Source: Comamonadaceae bacterium (GTDB taxonomy: Bacteria; Pseudomonadota; Gammaproteobacteria; Burkholderiales; Burkholderiaceae). From it: DNA of 64,000 nucleotides. The notes under the pieces are model-generated. The model saw only the letters and a list, made by a program, of their open reading frames with translations. It did no database searches and was not told where the DNA came from. Below, piece by piece: positions 56,746 through 64,000 of the stretch. A program made the position numbers and the translations under genes. The DNA lies in the NCBI GenBank assembly GCA_947484245.1, contig CANKOT010000001.1, forward strand, positions 1 to 64,000, in the 5' to 3' direction. Positions within the stretch are counted from its first letter, which is position 1. Each line of letters begins with the position of its first letter.

Positions 56746-57377
56746 AAGTCGGTGTGATTGATTATGGCGTTGGTAATTTAGGTTCGGTCATACGCGCCCT
56801 GGATGAGCTGCGCGTATTACCAATACTGATCAAAGACATCAATGAATTGCAATCCTGCAATCGGTTGATACTGCCAGGAGTTGGTAATTTCGGTACTTGT
56901 ACATCCTTATTGCAAAAAGGTGGATGGGTGAAAGCCTTGCGTGAAGACGTCATTGCCAATCAAAAACCATTACTAGGAATTTGTTTAGGTATGCAACTGC
57001 TTTCTACAACAAGCGCAGAAAGTGATGTAGATCACTTCCCCAAATCTGCGTCTGGTCTCAATTTGATCCCAGGTCGAGTAGAAAGTTTAGAAAAAATAGG
57101 ATGTGATTTACGAGTGCCACATGTAGGCTGGAACTCGATCAAGTGTCATTCAGTGGTGGACGGATTATTTGACAAAATACCAAATGGCACAGACTTTTAC
57201 TTTGTACATAGTTATGCTTTTATTCCAGAAAACGCTGAGCATGTGCTAGCCACAACTGATTATGGAGTCCCGGTAACTGCTGCCGTTAGAAAAGGCAATG
57301 TCTGGGGCGTGCAGTTTCACCCTGAAAAAAGCTCTCGCGCTGGATCTCAACTGCTACGGAATTTTTTAGATAGCTAA
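56742..57377 (+). CDS. HisH-like glutamine amidotransferase of the sugar amidotransferase system
   Basis: A 211-residue class I glutaminase of the HisH group. Nucleophile in LGICLGMQLL (Cys near residue 84), and the His/Glu pair in WGVQFHPEKSSRAG. It supplies ammonia. In a pse operon next to PseA- and HisF-like genes, it serves sugar amidination, not histidine synthesis. No hisA, hisI or other his gene is present. It overlaps pseA by 4 bases. Confidence 0.88.
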   Translation: MKVGVIDYGVGNLGSVIRALDELRVLPILIKDINELQSCNRLILPGVGNFGTCTSLLQKGGWVKALREDVIANQKPLLGICLGMQLLSTTSAESDVDHFPKSASGLNLIPGRVESLEKIGCDLRVPHVGWNSIKCHSVVDGLFDKIPNGTDFYFVHSYAFIPENAEHVLATTDYGVPVTAAVRKGNVWGVQFHPEKSSRAGSQLLRNFLDS

Positions 57378-57379
57378 AT

Positions 57380-58156
57380 ATGCTTAAAGTTCGTGTTATT
57401 CCAACAATGTTGTGGAAGCAGTTTGGTTTGGTGAAAGGTGCTCAATTCAATAGTTGGCGCCGAGTTGGGCCTGTTCTGCCCGCAATTAAAATTTATAACC
57501 AAAGAGAAGTTGATGAACTAATTCTCGTGGATATAGCAGGGCATGAGCGTACTGATGATCTTGACATTGAATCTATTCAAGAATTCGCACAGGACTGTTT
57601 TGTGCCGTTGACAATTGGCGGCGGTATTACAAAATTAGACCAGATTCAATGTTTATTAGAAGCCGGTGCTGATAAGATTTGCATAAACACATCAGCATAT
57701 TCACATCCCAATTTGATTACTGAGATTGCAAAACGCCATGGACGGCAATGTATTGTTGCCAGTGTTGATGTACGAAATAAGGCGACAGAAAAAACTTGGC
57801 AGTGTTTTAGCCATGCAGGAAAAGTAAATACGGGTCGAGATGTAGTCGCGTGGACTCGTGAGCTTGAAGACCGCGGTGCGGGTGAAATATTGATTACATC
57901 AATTGACCGCGATGGAACTTTTCAAGGCTATGACCTAGATCTCATAGAAGAAGTTGTTAATGGACTAAAGATCCCCATCATTGCATCGGGTGGAGCAGGC
58001 AATTATCAGCATATGGTTGATGCTGTGTTGAAGGCTGGAGCCTCTGCTGTAGCGGCGGCCAGTATTTTTCACTTTACAGAACACACGCCTGCAGGAGCTA
58101 AAGCGGCTATGAAAGATGCAGGCATACCAGTTAGGTCTCAATTCACCGGTAGCTAA
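57380..58156 (+). CDS. HisF-like ammonia channel subunit of the sugar amidotransferase system
   Basis: A 258-residue TIM barrel of the HisF family. The barrel motifs LTIGGGITKLDQIQCLLEAG, DKICINTSAY and PIIASGGAG are clear. The N-terminal segment reads VIPTMLWKQFGLVKG where IGP synthases have IPCLDVxxGRVVKG; the catalytic Asp11 is therefore absent, while the Asp130-region ASVDVR is kept. Loss of the cyclase residue fits a role only in receiving ammonia from HisH and passing it to the PseA-like enzyme. It starts 3 bases after hisH-like. Confidence 0.87.
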   Translation: MLKVRVIPTMLWKQFGLVKGAQFNSWRRVGPVLPAIKIYNQREVDELILVDIAGHERTDDLDIESIQEFAQDCFVPLTIGGGITKLDQIQCLLEAGADKICINTSAYSHPNLITEIAKRHGRQCIVASVDVRNKATEKTWQCFSHAGKVNTGRDVVAWTRELEDRGAGEILITSIDRDGTFQGYDLDLIEEVVNGLKIPIIASGGAGNYQHMVDAVLKAGASAVAAASIFHFTEHTPAGAKAAMKDAGIPVRSQFTGS

Positions 58157-58161
58157 TTCAA

Positions 58162-59670
58162 ATGATGATCGCTTTTCGCACTGATGCATCTAGTCAGATC
58201 GGTACTGGACACTTTATGAGATGCCTTACTTTGGCAGAAGAGTTGAAGGCTAAGGGTGCCAACATCATCTTTATAAGTCGCAAATTACCAAAATTTCTAT
58301 CATCAGCCCTACTTGATAAGGGTTTTGCTTGCAAATCCATACACAACGAAATTGATATTGATGTTTTGGAAGATCTTCCTCATTCGTTATGGCTAGGTAC
58401 GACACAAGCTAATGATGCAAGATTAACCAATGAAGTTTTAGCTGGTGTCAGTTGCGATTGGATCGTTGTGGACCATTACGCTTTGGACCATCGTTGGGAA
58501 AAAACTGTACGCGTTAGTTGCAAAAAAATAATGGTGATAGATGATCTTGCAGATCGATTGCATGACTGCGATTTGTTGCTAGATCAGAACTACTACGAAG
58601 ATATGTTATCGCGTTATAAAGATAAAGTGCAATTTAATTGCAAATTACTTCTTGGGCCAAGTTATGCATTGCTAAATAATGAATTCAAATCTTTTCGCAA
58701 TCAGGTGGTCCCTCATTCTGGCGATGTAAAAAAAATATTGGTATTTTTTGGTGGAGTAGATATTGCTGACTATACAAGTTTGGCAGTCAATGCTCTGGCA
58801 GGGATAAATAGTCAATATACCGTAGATGTTGTGATAGGAAAGCAACATCCACAATCTGAAAAAATACAAAAATTATGTAAAAAATTTGGGTTTAATTGCC
58901 ATGTGCAGACGGCGCGGATGGCTGAATTAATGTATGCAGCAGATCTTTCGATTGGCGCAGGCGGAACAGCAGTTTGGGAACGTTGTTGTTTAGGCTTGCC
59001 TGCAATAGTTTTTTGCACAGCTGAAAATCAGCGTGCACAGATTGCTGATGCTGCTAAGTTAGGTGTTTTGTGTGCGCCACAAATTGACCTCTTAAGTTTT
59101 GAAGCGGAAATTCGCCATCATTTAGGTAGTCTGATGGCGAACCCAAGTTCTCTTCAATCAATTTCTGAATTAGGTAAGCAACATGTTAATGGTCAAGGCA
59201 CTCGCAAAGTTGCGCAGCAGTTGCTATACGAATTCATTGACATTAGACGGGCAGAATTTTTGGATTCAATGTCAATTTTTCAATGGCGGAATGATGAAAA
59301 AATTCGAAGCGTATCTAAGAGCTCAGAAACAATTTCCAACAGTGTTCACCAGAAGTGGTTTGAAAACGTGTTGAGTGATATAAATTGCGAATTGTTGATA
59401 GGTAGCCTATTGCATCAAGTTGTTGGTGTGGTTAGATTTGACATCGAGGAAAATTCAGCGGAAATTTCCATTTATCTGGTGCCTAATTCTGACTTTAGTG
59501 GTTATGGCATAAGTCTTTTGTCAAGCGCTGAAAAGTGGATAAAGCAAAATCGAACCGAGGTTAAAGAGCTTCGAGCAACTGTTATGCATGGGAATACCAG
59601 TTCCGAAAAACTTTTTATAAACTCAAATTACGAATTATTTAACTTCGAATTTAGAAAAATAATTCAATAG
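58162..59670 (+). CDS. pseG: PseG-PseH bifunctional fusion (UDP-sugar hydrolase + N-acetyltransferase)
   Basis: 502 residues joining two Pse steps. Residues about 1-340 are PseG, which removes UDP from the 2,4-diacetamido-trideoxy-altrose: RTDASSQIGTGHFMRCLTLA, DHYALDHRWE, LGPSYALLNNEF, VFFGGVDIADYT, SIGAGGTAVWERCCLGLPAI. Residues about 350-502 are a GNAT acetyltransferase (SIFQWRNDEKIRSVS, VGVVRFDIEENSAEISIYLV, ELRATVMHGNTSSEKLFINS), matching PseH, which acetylates the 4-amino group in the preceding step. No separate pseH exists in the operon, which supports the assignment. Fusion of consecutive enzymes fits channelling of an intermediate. Confidence 0.9.
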   Translation: MMIAFRTDASSQIGTGHFMRCLTLAEELKAKGANIIFISRKLPKFLSSALLDKGFACKSIHNEIDIDVLEDLPHSLWLGTTQANDARLTNEVLAGVSCDWIVVDHYALDHRWEKTVRVSCKKIMVIDDLADRLHDCDLLLDQNYYEDMLSRYKDKVQFNCKLLLGPSYALLNNEFKSFRNQVVPHSGDVKKILVFFGGVDIADYTSLAVNALAGINSQYTVDVVIGKQHPQSEKIQKLCKKFGFNCHVQTARMAELMYAADLSIGAGGTAVWERCCLGLPAIVFCTAENQRAQIADAAKLGVLCAPQIDLLSFEAEIRHHLGSLMANPSSLQSISELGKQHVNGQGTRKVAQQLLYEFIDIRRAEFLDSMSIFQWRNDEKIRSVSKSSETISNSVHQKWFENVLSDINCELLIGSLLHQVVGVVRFDIEENSAEISIYLVPNSDFSGYGISLLSSAEKWIKQNRTEVKELRATVMHGNTSSEKLFINSNYELFNFEFRKIIQ

Positions 59671-59678
59671 GAATTGTT

Positions 59679-60725
59679 ATGGAAATAAGAATTAGAGATA
59701 GAACTATTGGGGTAAATCAACCGCCATTCATCATTGCTGAAATGTCAGGGAATCATAATCAGTCCCTTGGTCGAGCCTTAGAAATTGTCGAGGCAGCTGC
59801 TAAATCTGGTGCTCATGCTTTAAAGATTCAAACCTATACGCCAGATACCATGACACTTAATCTAGATGAGCGTGAGTTTCACATCGCTGATAAGGAGAGT
59901 CTGTGGGAAGGTAAATCTTTATACCAGTTGTATGGGGAAGCATTCACACCATGGGATTGGCATAAGCCAATCTTTGACAGGGCACATGAATTAGGAATCA
60001 TCCCATTTAGTACACCGTTTGATGAAACAGCGGTCGACTTTTTGGAGGGTTTAGATGTTCCTTGTTACAAAATAGCTTCTTTTGAGAATATCGATCTGCC
60101 ACTAATCAAGCGCGTAGCTGAAACGGGAAAGCCCCTTATTATTTCAACTGGCATGGCTAGTATCGCCGAATTAGATGACCTGGTGCGTGTCACACGAGAA
60201 GCTGGTTGTAAAGATTTAATCTTACTTAAGTGCACAAGTACTTATCCGGCATCAGCTGAAAATACACATATCCAAACCATTCCTCACATGAGTAAATTAT
60301 TCAACTGTCAGGTGGGTTTGTCAGACCACACTTTGGGTATTGGTGTTTCCATCGCTAGTATCGCATTGGGCGCAAGAGTCATAGAGAGACATTTCACACT
60401 TAGCAGGCAAGAGGGGGGTGTAGACAGTGCTTTCTCTCTTGAGCCAGCAGAGATGAGCCAACTTGTCGGAGAAGCAACTCGTGCCTGGCAAGCACTCGGC
60501 GAAGTTCGATACGGTGCAACTGCCAGTGAACAAAAATCCATGGTTTTCAGGCGATCCTTATATGTGGTCAAGGATTTAAAAAGTGGTGATGTTTTAACGC
60601 GTGAAAATGTAAGATCTATTAGGCCAAGTTTGGGATTGCCTCCTAAATACATTGATGTGATTTTAGGTAAGAAAATAAAATCTAATGTAAAACGAGGCAC
60701 ACCACTTAGCTGGGATTTGCTTTAG
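59679..60725 (+). CDS. pseI: Pseudaminic acid synthase
   Basis: A 348-residue NeuB-family synthase condensing PEP with 2,4-diacetamido-2,4,6-trideoxy-L-altrose. Barrel motifs IIAEMSGNHNQSLGRALEIV, ALKIQTYTPDTM, PFSTPFDETAVDFLE and GLSDHTLGIGVSIASIALG are of the PseI type. The C-terminal SAF domain is present (YVVKDLKSGDVLTRENVRSI). AGGAAT precedes the ATG. It is the last gene of the pse operon, and converges with the minus-strand TPR/glycosyltransferase gene 17 bases away, with no obvious terminator. Confidence 0.95.
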   Translation: MEIRIRDRTIGVNQPPFIIAEMSGNHNQSLGRALEIVEAAAKSGAHALKIQTYTPDTMTLNLDEREFHIADKESLWEGKSLYQLYGEAFTPWDWHKPIFDRAHELGIIPFSTPFDETAVDFLEGLDVPCYKIASFENIDLPLIKRVAETGKPLIISTGMASIAELDDLVRVTREAGCKDLILLKCTSTYPASAENTHIQTIPHMSKLFNCQVGLSDHTLGIGVSIASIALGARVIERHFTLSRQEGGVDSAFSLEPAEMSQLVGEATRAWQALGEVRYGATASEQKSMVFRRSLYVVKDLKSGDVLTRENVRSIRPSLGLPPKYIDVILGKKIKSNVKRGTPLSWDLL

Positions 60726-60742
60726 TAAATAGTGCAGTAAAT

Positions 60743-62371
60743 TTAAAAATTTTCTTTAATGAAGATGGCGATTGAGCTCAGGGTAGACTTAATTTCTTCA
60801 CCTTCATTGGGTAGGAACGGGATCATATTTGGCGACCAAGGGAAGTAGTTTGTACCAAAGCTTGCCCAGTCAAAAAAAGGTATAAAAGTTAGTGCAGGCT
60901 TTCCAATGGAGTATGTCATGGGAGAAACTGCAGTCCCTGCAGTCACAACAACATCTAATTCGTGAATTAAAGAAAATACGGTATCAAGATCACGTTTTAG
61001 ATCAATGGACGGCCATCGATGAATCGTAACGTTGAAAAATTTTTCTACGTCAAGCAACTCTAATTCACAATCGCCATATTGAAGATTAACGAAAACAGCA
61101 TTAGGAATTCTGAATATTTCCTGCCAATGATGCAACGGGATATAATTTATATCCCTTTCATTGCTTAATATGCCACTCCTCCAGCAGATACCAATTTTAA
61201 CTTGGCCTTTTTTGTCAGAGAAAAACTCATCCAACACTGGGTCATTAATTTTTTGAGGTATCAAATACGAGGAATTATTTTTAAAATCACTTATGGCTCT
61301 TCTGAAAATTTTTCCTAGAGATCCCATTGGAATATGAAAATCATAATCAGAATGTTCGGTTTTGAATTGCGAGTCAAAGCTTGAAGCTCTAACCTTTACC
61401 TTTGGAAACGAACCCTTGACTATATTTACCAGTCTGTGATCGCACTCCACGACGATGTTTTTTACGACAAGCGAAACGTCGTGAAGCATGCTAAGAAACA
61501 TAATTTCGTCACCAAGACCTTGTTCGCGCCAAACAAGTAAGGTTTTGTTTTCAAGTGGCTCACCTTCCCAGCGCTTAACATCAAACGATCGATTTGGCTT
61601 CCTACTTTGATAATGGCTAACATGAGTGTCAAAGCCGAAATCATAATTATCCCAGCCTCGAGCTAGATCTCCAGTCCAAAAATATTCGTAGCTCAAATTG
61701 TATTTAATTACAGGGACGTGCTCTTTGTGAGTTGCTTGACTTTCTTGCAAAACCTCTTCAAATATATTGATTGCTTCATTGTGTTTGTGCCTAAGACTTT
61801 TTAATCGACCCAAATTCAATTTAGTATCAATTTTCTTGGGATTGAGTAGCAAGGCAGTGTCAATGCAGTACTCGGCTTCGTTAAGTTGATTCAATCCAAT
61901 TAATGCAGCACCTAGACTGCTGTGAAATTCTGGCATTTGAGGAAATTTTGAAATCGCGTCAATGCTAATTTGACTTACTTTCAAATGATCACCTAGGTGA
62001 TGGAAAACATTAATCAATCCAATGTATGCAATTGAGTTTTTGGTGTCAAGCTCAATTGATTTCTGGAAGTATGGAATACATTCTTCGAATCTTTGTAATT
62101 TAGAAAGATCTAATCCTATGTTCGCGATGATGATCGGATTATCGCTAGAAATACTAGCAGCTTTGCAGTGATATTCCAATGCTTTGAGGTTATTACCAAC
62201 TTTTGCATAGCATGTCCCTATTTCATTGATAACAGCAAAATTCTGCGGTTCAATACTCTCAGCAATTAATAAATGCTTTAAGGCTTTAGAGAAATTGCTT
62301 GCTTCTAAGCTATCTTGAATAACTTTTAAGTTTTTTTGAAAAACCTCAAATTTAGAGTTTCGTTTATTCAT
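60743..62371 (-). CDS. TPR protein with GT-B/heptosyltransferase-like C-terminal domain
   Basis: About 542 residues. Residues about 10-245 are TPR repeats (INEIGTCYAKVGNNLKALEY, LGLINVFHHLG-like spacing, LGAALIGLNQLNEAEYCID). Residues about 270-540 resemble the ADP-heptose-transferase fold: LLVWREQGLGDEIMFLSMLH near residue 280, VKIGICWRSG, and DVVVTAGTAVSPMTYSIGKP, the acceptor/NDP half. Start ATG 62371 is chosen because the longer upstream frame (to 62419) reads through the terminator at 62405-62437. It lies between the pse operon and a flagellin, an apt place for a flagellin pseudaminyltransferase. No Maf/MotX-accessory-type transferase is present in the window, strengthening the candidacy. 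Activity is inference. Confidence 0.7.
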   Translation of the reverse strand: MNKRNSKFEVFQKNLKVIQDSLEASNFSKALKHLLIAESIEPQNFAVINEIGTCYAKVGNNLKALEYHCKAASISSDNPIIIANIGLDLSKLQRFEECIPYFQKSIELDTKNSIAYIGLINVFHHLGDHLKVSQISIDAISKFPQMPEFHSSLGAALIGLNQLNEAEYCIDTALLLNPKKIDTKLNLGRLKSLRHKHNEAINIFEEVLQESQATHKEHVPVIKYNLSYEYFWTGDLARGWDNYDFGFDTHVSHYQSRKPNRSFDVKRWEGEPLENKTLLVWREQGLGDEIMFLSMLHDVSLVVKNIVVECDHRLVNIVKGSFPKVKVRASSFDSQFKTEHSDYDFHIPMGSLGKIFRRAISDFKNNSSYLIPQKINDPVLDEFFSDKKGQVKIGICWRSGILSNERDINYIPLHHWQEIFRIPNAVFVNLQYGDCELELLDVEKFFNVTIHRWPSIDLKRDLDTVFSLIHELDVVVTAGTAVSPMTYSIGKPALTFIPFFDWASFGTNYFPWSPNMIPFLPNEGEEIKSTLSSIAIFIKENF

Positions 62372-62404
62372 TGTTTGTGTTGTTGGTACTCTCAAAAAGA
62401 TAGC

Positions 62405-62437
62405 AAAAAAAAAGGCCACTGTAAAGTGGCCTTTTTT
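62405..62437 (-). terminator. Rho-independent terminator of the fourth flagellin
   Basis: AAAGGCCACT (62411-62420) pairs with AGTGGCCTTT (62425-62434) around loop GTAA. On the minus strand the stem is followed by a run of at least six Ts (62410-62405 complement). It is symmetric enough to act on both strands. Confidence 0.9.
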
Positions 62438-62449
62438 CGATCTTTAACG

Positions 62450-63883
62450 TTACTTGAGTAAAGCCAGAACTGATTGGGCACTCTGGTTGGCCTGGGCCAA
62501 CATGGCAGTAGCTGCCTGTGTAATGATTTGTGCCTTGGCCAAATTGGTAGTCTCTTTTGCGTAATCTGTATCCAAAATACGGCTTCTAGAAGCTGAAATG
62601 TTTACAGATGTAGTCTCAAGATTAGAAATTGTGGCTGCCAAACGATTCTGATATCCACCCATCGCTGCACGAGAATCAGTTACTGTATTGATTGCTTTGT
62701 CTAACGTTGAAAGAGCAGATTGCGCTCCCGCTACTGTAGTCAAATCGATCGAAGATACACCAGCTCCTGCGGTAGCGGTAGCTGCAGTGTATGCAGTAGT
62801 TGCACCAACTGCTGCTGCTGCAGTGCCACCAACAGTAATGCCTGAAGATTGGCTTGAAGTCAGGCTCAATTTACCATAGTTAGTTGCAGCTGTTAAACCT
62901 GAAGATCCAGCTGATGTTGTTGTAATGGCGACATTGCGACCATCTGCTGCAGTCAGTGTGAAGGCACCTGTCGCACCTGCGTCGACGCTGGCTACTACAC
63001 CTGTCTGTGAACTAACGGCATTGATAGCTGCAGCAATAGAACTTGCGGCTCCCTTGGCTGTTGCATCTGTTGTGCCTGTAACAGTTACGCCATTGATACC
63101 CAGCGTAAAGGTTGTAGCAGTAGCTGATGTGGCAGTAGCCGTAACGGTTGTAGCACCCACAACAGCAGTTACTCCGGTTTGACCAGTAATAGCATTAATG
63201 GCTGCAGCTTTGGAAATTGCACTGGCGGTATCGCCAGAAGAAGAAACGCCATCGCTTACAGTAGCCCCTACGTTAAAACCATTAATAGTTACCGAGCCAG
63301 CGGTGGCAATTGCTGCTGAAGTTACAGCGTTGGATGTCGTAGTTGTGCTGTAGCTAGAACCAGAGCCTACGCCTAACGAACTGGCTTTTGCATTGCTAAT
63401 AGAAATGTTAATGCGATCGTTGGTGTCGTTGCCAGCGCCAACTTGGAGTGACTGGTTTTGGAACGATCCATCTAACAACTTGATGCCGTTAAATGCTGTG
63501 TTGCTAGCGACACGGTCAATTTCAGCAACTAACTGAGTTGCTTCAGCGTTCAGTGCAGAGCGGTCAGAAGAACTGTTACCAGTGTTGGCTGATTGAACTG
63601 CCAGTTCACGGATGCGTTGCAAATTATCACCTATAGCAGACAAGCTACCCTCAGCGGTTTGCGTCAAAGAGATGCCGTCGTTTGCATTGCGAATAGCTGC
63701 GGAAATGCCACGAATGTTAGCTGTCATGCGTGTGCTGATGGCTAGGCCAGCAGCATCGTCTTTGGCATTGTTGATGCGAATGCCTGTTGACAAGCGTTCC
63801 ATCGCTGTATCTTGGTTAAGTCCAGTTTTGCGCAAAGAGCTTTGGGCCGCCATTGCACTGATATTTGTGTTGATAACTGACAT
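62450..63883 (-). CDS. fliC: Flagellin, medium length
   Basis: A 477-residue flagellin. Conserved ends are complete: [40 protein letters not shown], and a C-terminus of [20 protein letters not shown]. The centre (about residues 175-385) is Ala/Thr/Ser-rich with repeats of the type [19 protein letters not shown] and [20 protein letters not shown]. It is more like typical Betaproteobacterial FliC than the other three. GGAG-type ribosome-binding site (AAGGAG) precedes the ATG. It has a sigma-28-type promoter upstream and a strong terminator downstream, so it is monocistronic and likely a major filament protein. Confidence 0.95.
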   Translation of the reverse strand: MSVINTNISAMAAQSSLRKTGLNQDTAMERLSTGIRINNAKDDAAGLAISTRMTANIRGISAAIRNANDGISLTQTAEGSLSAIGDNLQRIRELAVQSANTGNSSSDRSALNAEATQLVAEIDRVASNTAFNGIKLLDGSFQNQSLQVGAGNDTNDRINISISNAKASSLGVGSGSSYSTTTTSNAVTSAAIATAGSVTINGFNVGATVSDGVSSSGDTASAISKAAAINAITGQTGVTAVVGATTVTATATSATATTFTLGINGVTVTGTTDATAKGAASSIAAAINAVSSQTGVVASVDAGATGAFTLTAADGRNVAITTTSAGSSGLTAATNYGKLSLTSSQSSGITVGGTAAAAVGATTAYTAATATAGAGVSSIDLTTVAGAQSALSTLDKAINTVTDSRAAMGGYQNRLAATISNLETTSVNISASRSRILDTDYAKETTNLAKAQIITQAATAMLAQANQSAQSVLALLK

Positions 63884-63950
63884 GGATTTTCTCCTTCAAG
63901 GGTTTTAAACGAAGTTACAAGAAATCCAATTTGAAATCTTGTTACTTGCT

Positions 63951-63977
63951 GATTCGGTATTTGTAGAAATTACTTGA
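63951..63977 (-). promoter_or_regulatory. Sigma-28-type promoter of the fourth flagellin
   Basis: On the minus strand TCAAGTAA (63977-63970), an 11-base spacer and ACCGAATC (63958-63951). Spacing equals the FliA consensus TAAAGTTT-N11-GCCGATAA; the -10 keeps the CCGA core, the -35 keeps AAGT. Leader of about 60 bases to the ATG at 63883. Confidence 0.6.
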
Positions 63978-64000
63978 GAGTGTTTATTAAAATAGTACAA

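Noticed and set aside
56742..58156. Reading hisH/hisF homologues as histidine biosynthesis genes.
   Set aside because: They sit inside the pse operon after a PseA-like gene, no other his genes are near, and the HisF homologue lacks the catalytic Asp11.
62372..62419. N-terminal extension of the TPR/glycosyltransferase-like protein starting at 62419.
   Set aside because: The extra residues are encoded by the A-run and stem of the flagellin terminator; the ATG at 62371 is more credible.

Overview
The window reads as a chromosomal segment of a motile, polar-flagellated Betaproteobacterium, most likely Burkholderiales and perhaps Comamonadaceae. That placement is inferred from a Bug/TctC solute-binding protein, FlhF with an FlhG-position protein, FliA/FlgM, a sigma-54 activator at the head of fliEFGHIJ, and a tRNA-Phe. 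No 16S rRNA or other strong taxonomic marker is present. About two thirds of the window is flagellar or flagellin-glycosylation related.

Layout. (1) 1-5.9 kb: fliE on the plus strand, then a minus-strand block of two tandem short flagellins, flaG, fliD, fliS, fliK and an FlhB-C-terminal homologue, with a sigma-28-type promoter in front of the flagellins. (2) 6.0-18.3 kb: a plus-strand sugar island. It holds a TPR/O-GlcNAc-transferase-type glycosyltransferase of mosaic base composition, a CDP-3,6-dideoxy-4-ketohexose pathway (rfbFGH), a NeuB-cupin fusion, a ThDP enzyme, a sugar C-methyltransferase and two SDR epimerase/reductases. Much of it is AT-rich compared with the flagellar core. (3) 18.4-23.3 kb: flhA, flhF, an FlhG-position protein without a P-loop, and fliA. 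(4) 23.4-28.1 kb, minus strand: a CheW-like protein, a PilJ-like receptor without the signalling tip, a CheA/ChpA-like protein without catalytic motifs, then flgA, flgM and flgN, apparently one transcription unit. (5) 28.1-40 kb: metabolic and envelope genes with a tRNA-Phe, including a Bug/PEP-mutase/aminotransferase run, MFS transporter, membrane-anchored alpha-carbonic anhydrase, lipoproteins and two unrecognised membrane/periplasmic proteins. (6) 40-48.4 kb, minus strand: a sigma-54 activator followed by fliEFGHIJ and a small Rossmann-like gene, behind a consensus sigma-54 promoter. (7) 48.4-51.9 kb: a very large flagellin, a TPR protein, and an orphan BrnA-like DNA-binding protein in a region dense in inverted repeats. 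(8) 52.1-60.7 kb: a complete CMP-pseudaminic acid operon, with an added methylase, an amidotransferase trio (PseA/HisH/HisF-like) and a PseG-PseH fusion. (9) 60.7-64 kb: a TPR/glycosyltransferase-like gene and a fourth flagellin with its own promoter and terminator.

How the parts fit. Flagellar export and basal-body genes are interleaved with two separate nucleotide-sugar factories, one CDP-linked and one CMP-Pse. Each lies next to flagellin genes and next to a TPR-fused glycosyltransferase candidate. The simplest reading is that the four flagellins carry O-glycans from one or both routes. The CDP-sugar/NeuB-cupin/ThDP/C-methyltransferase set and the decayed chemosensory module fused to flgAMN are the least conventional parts.
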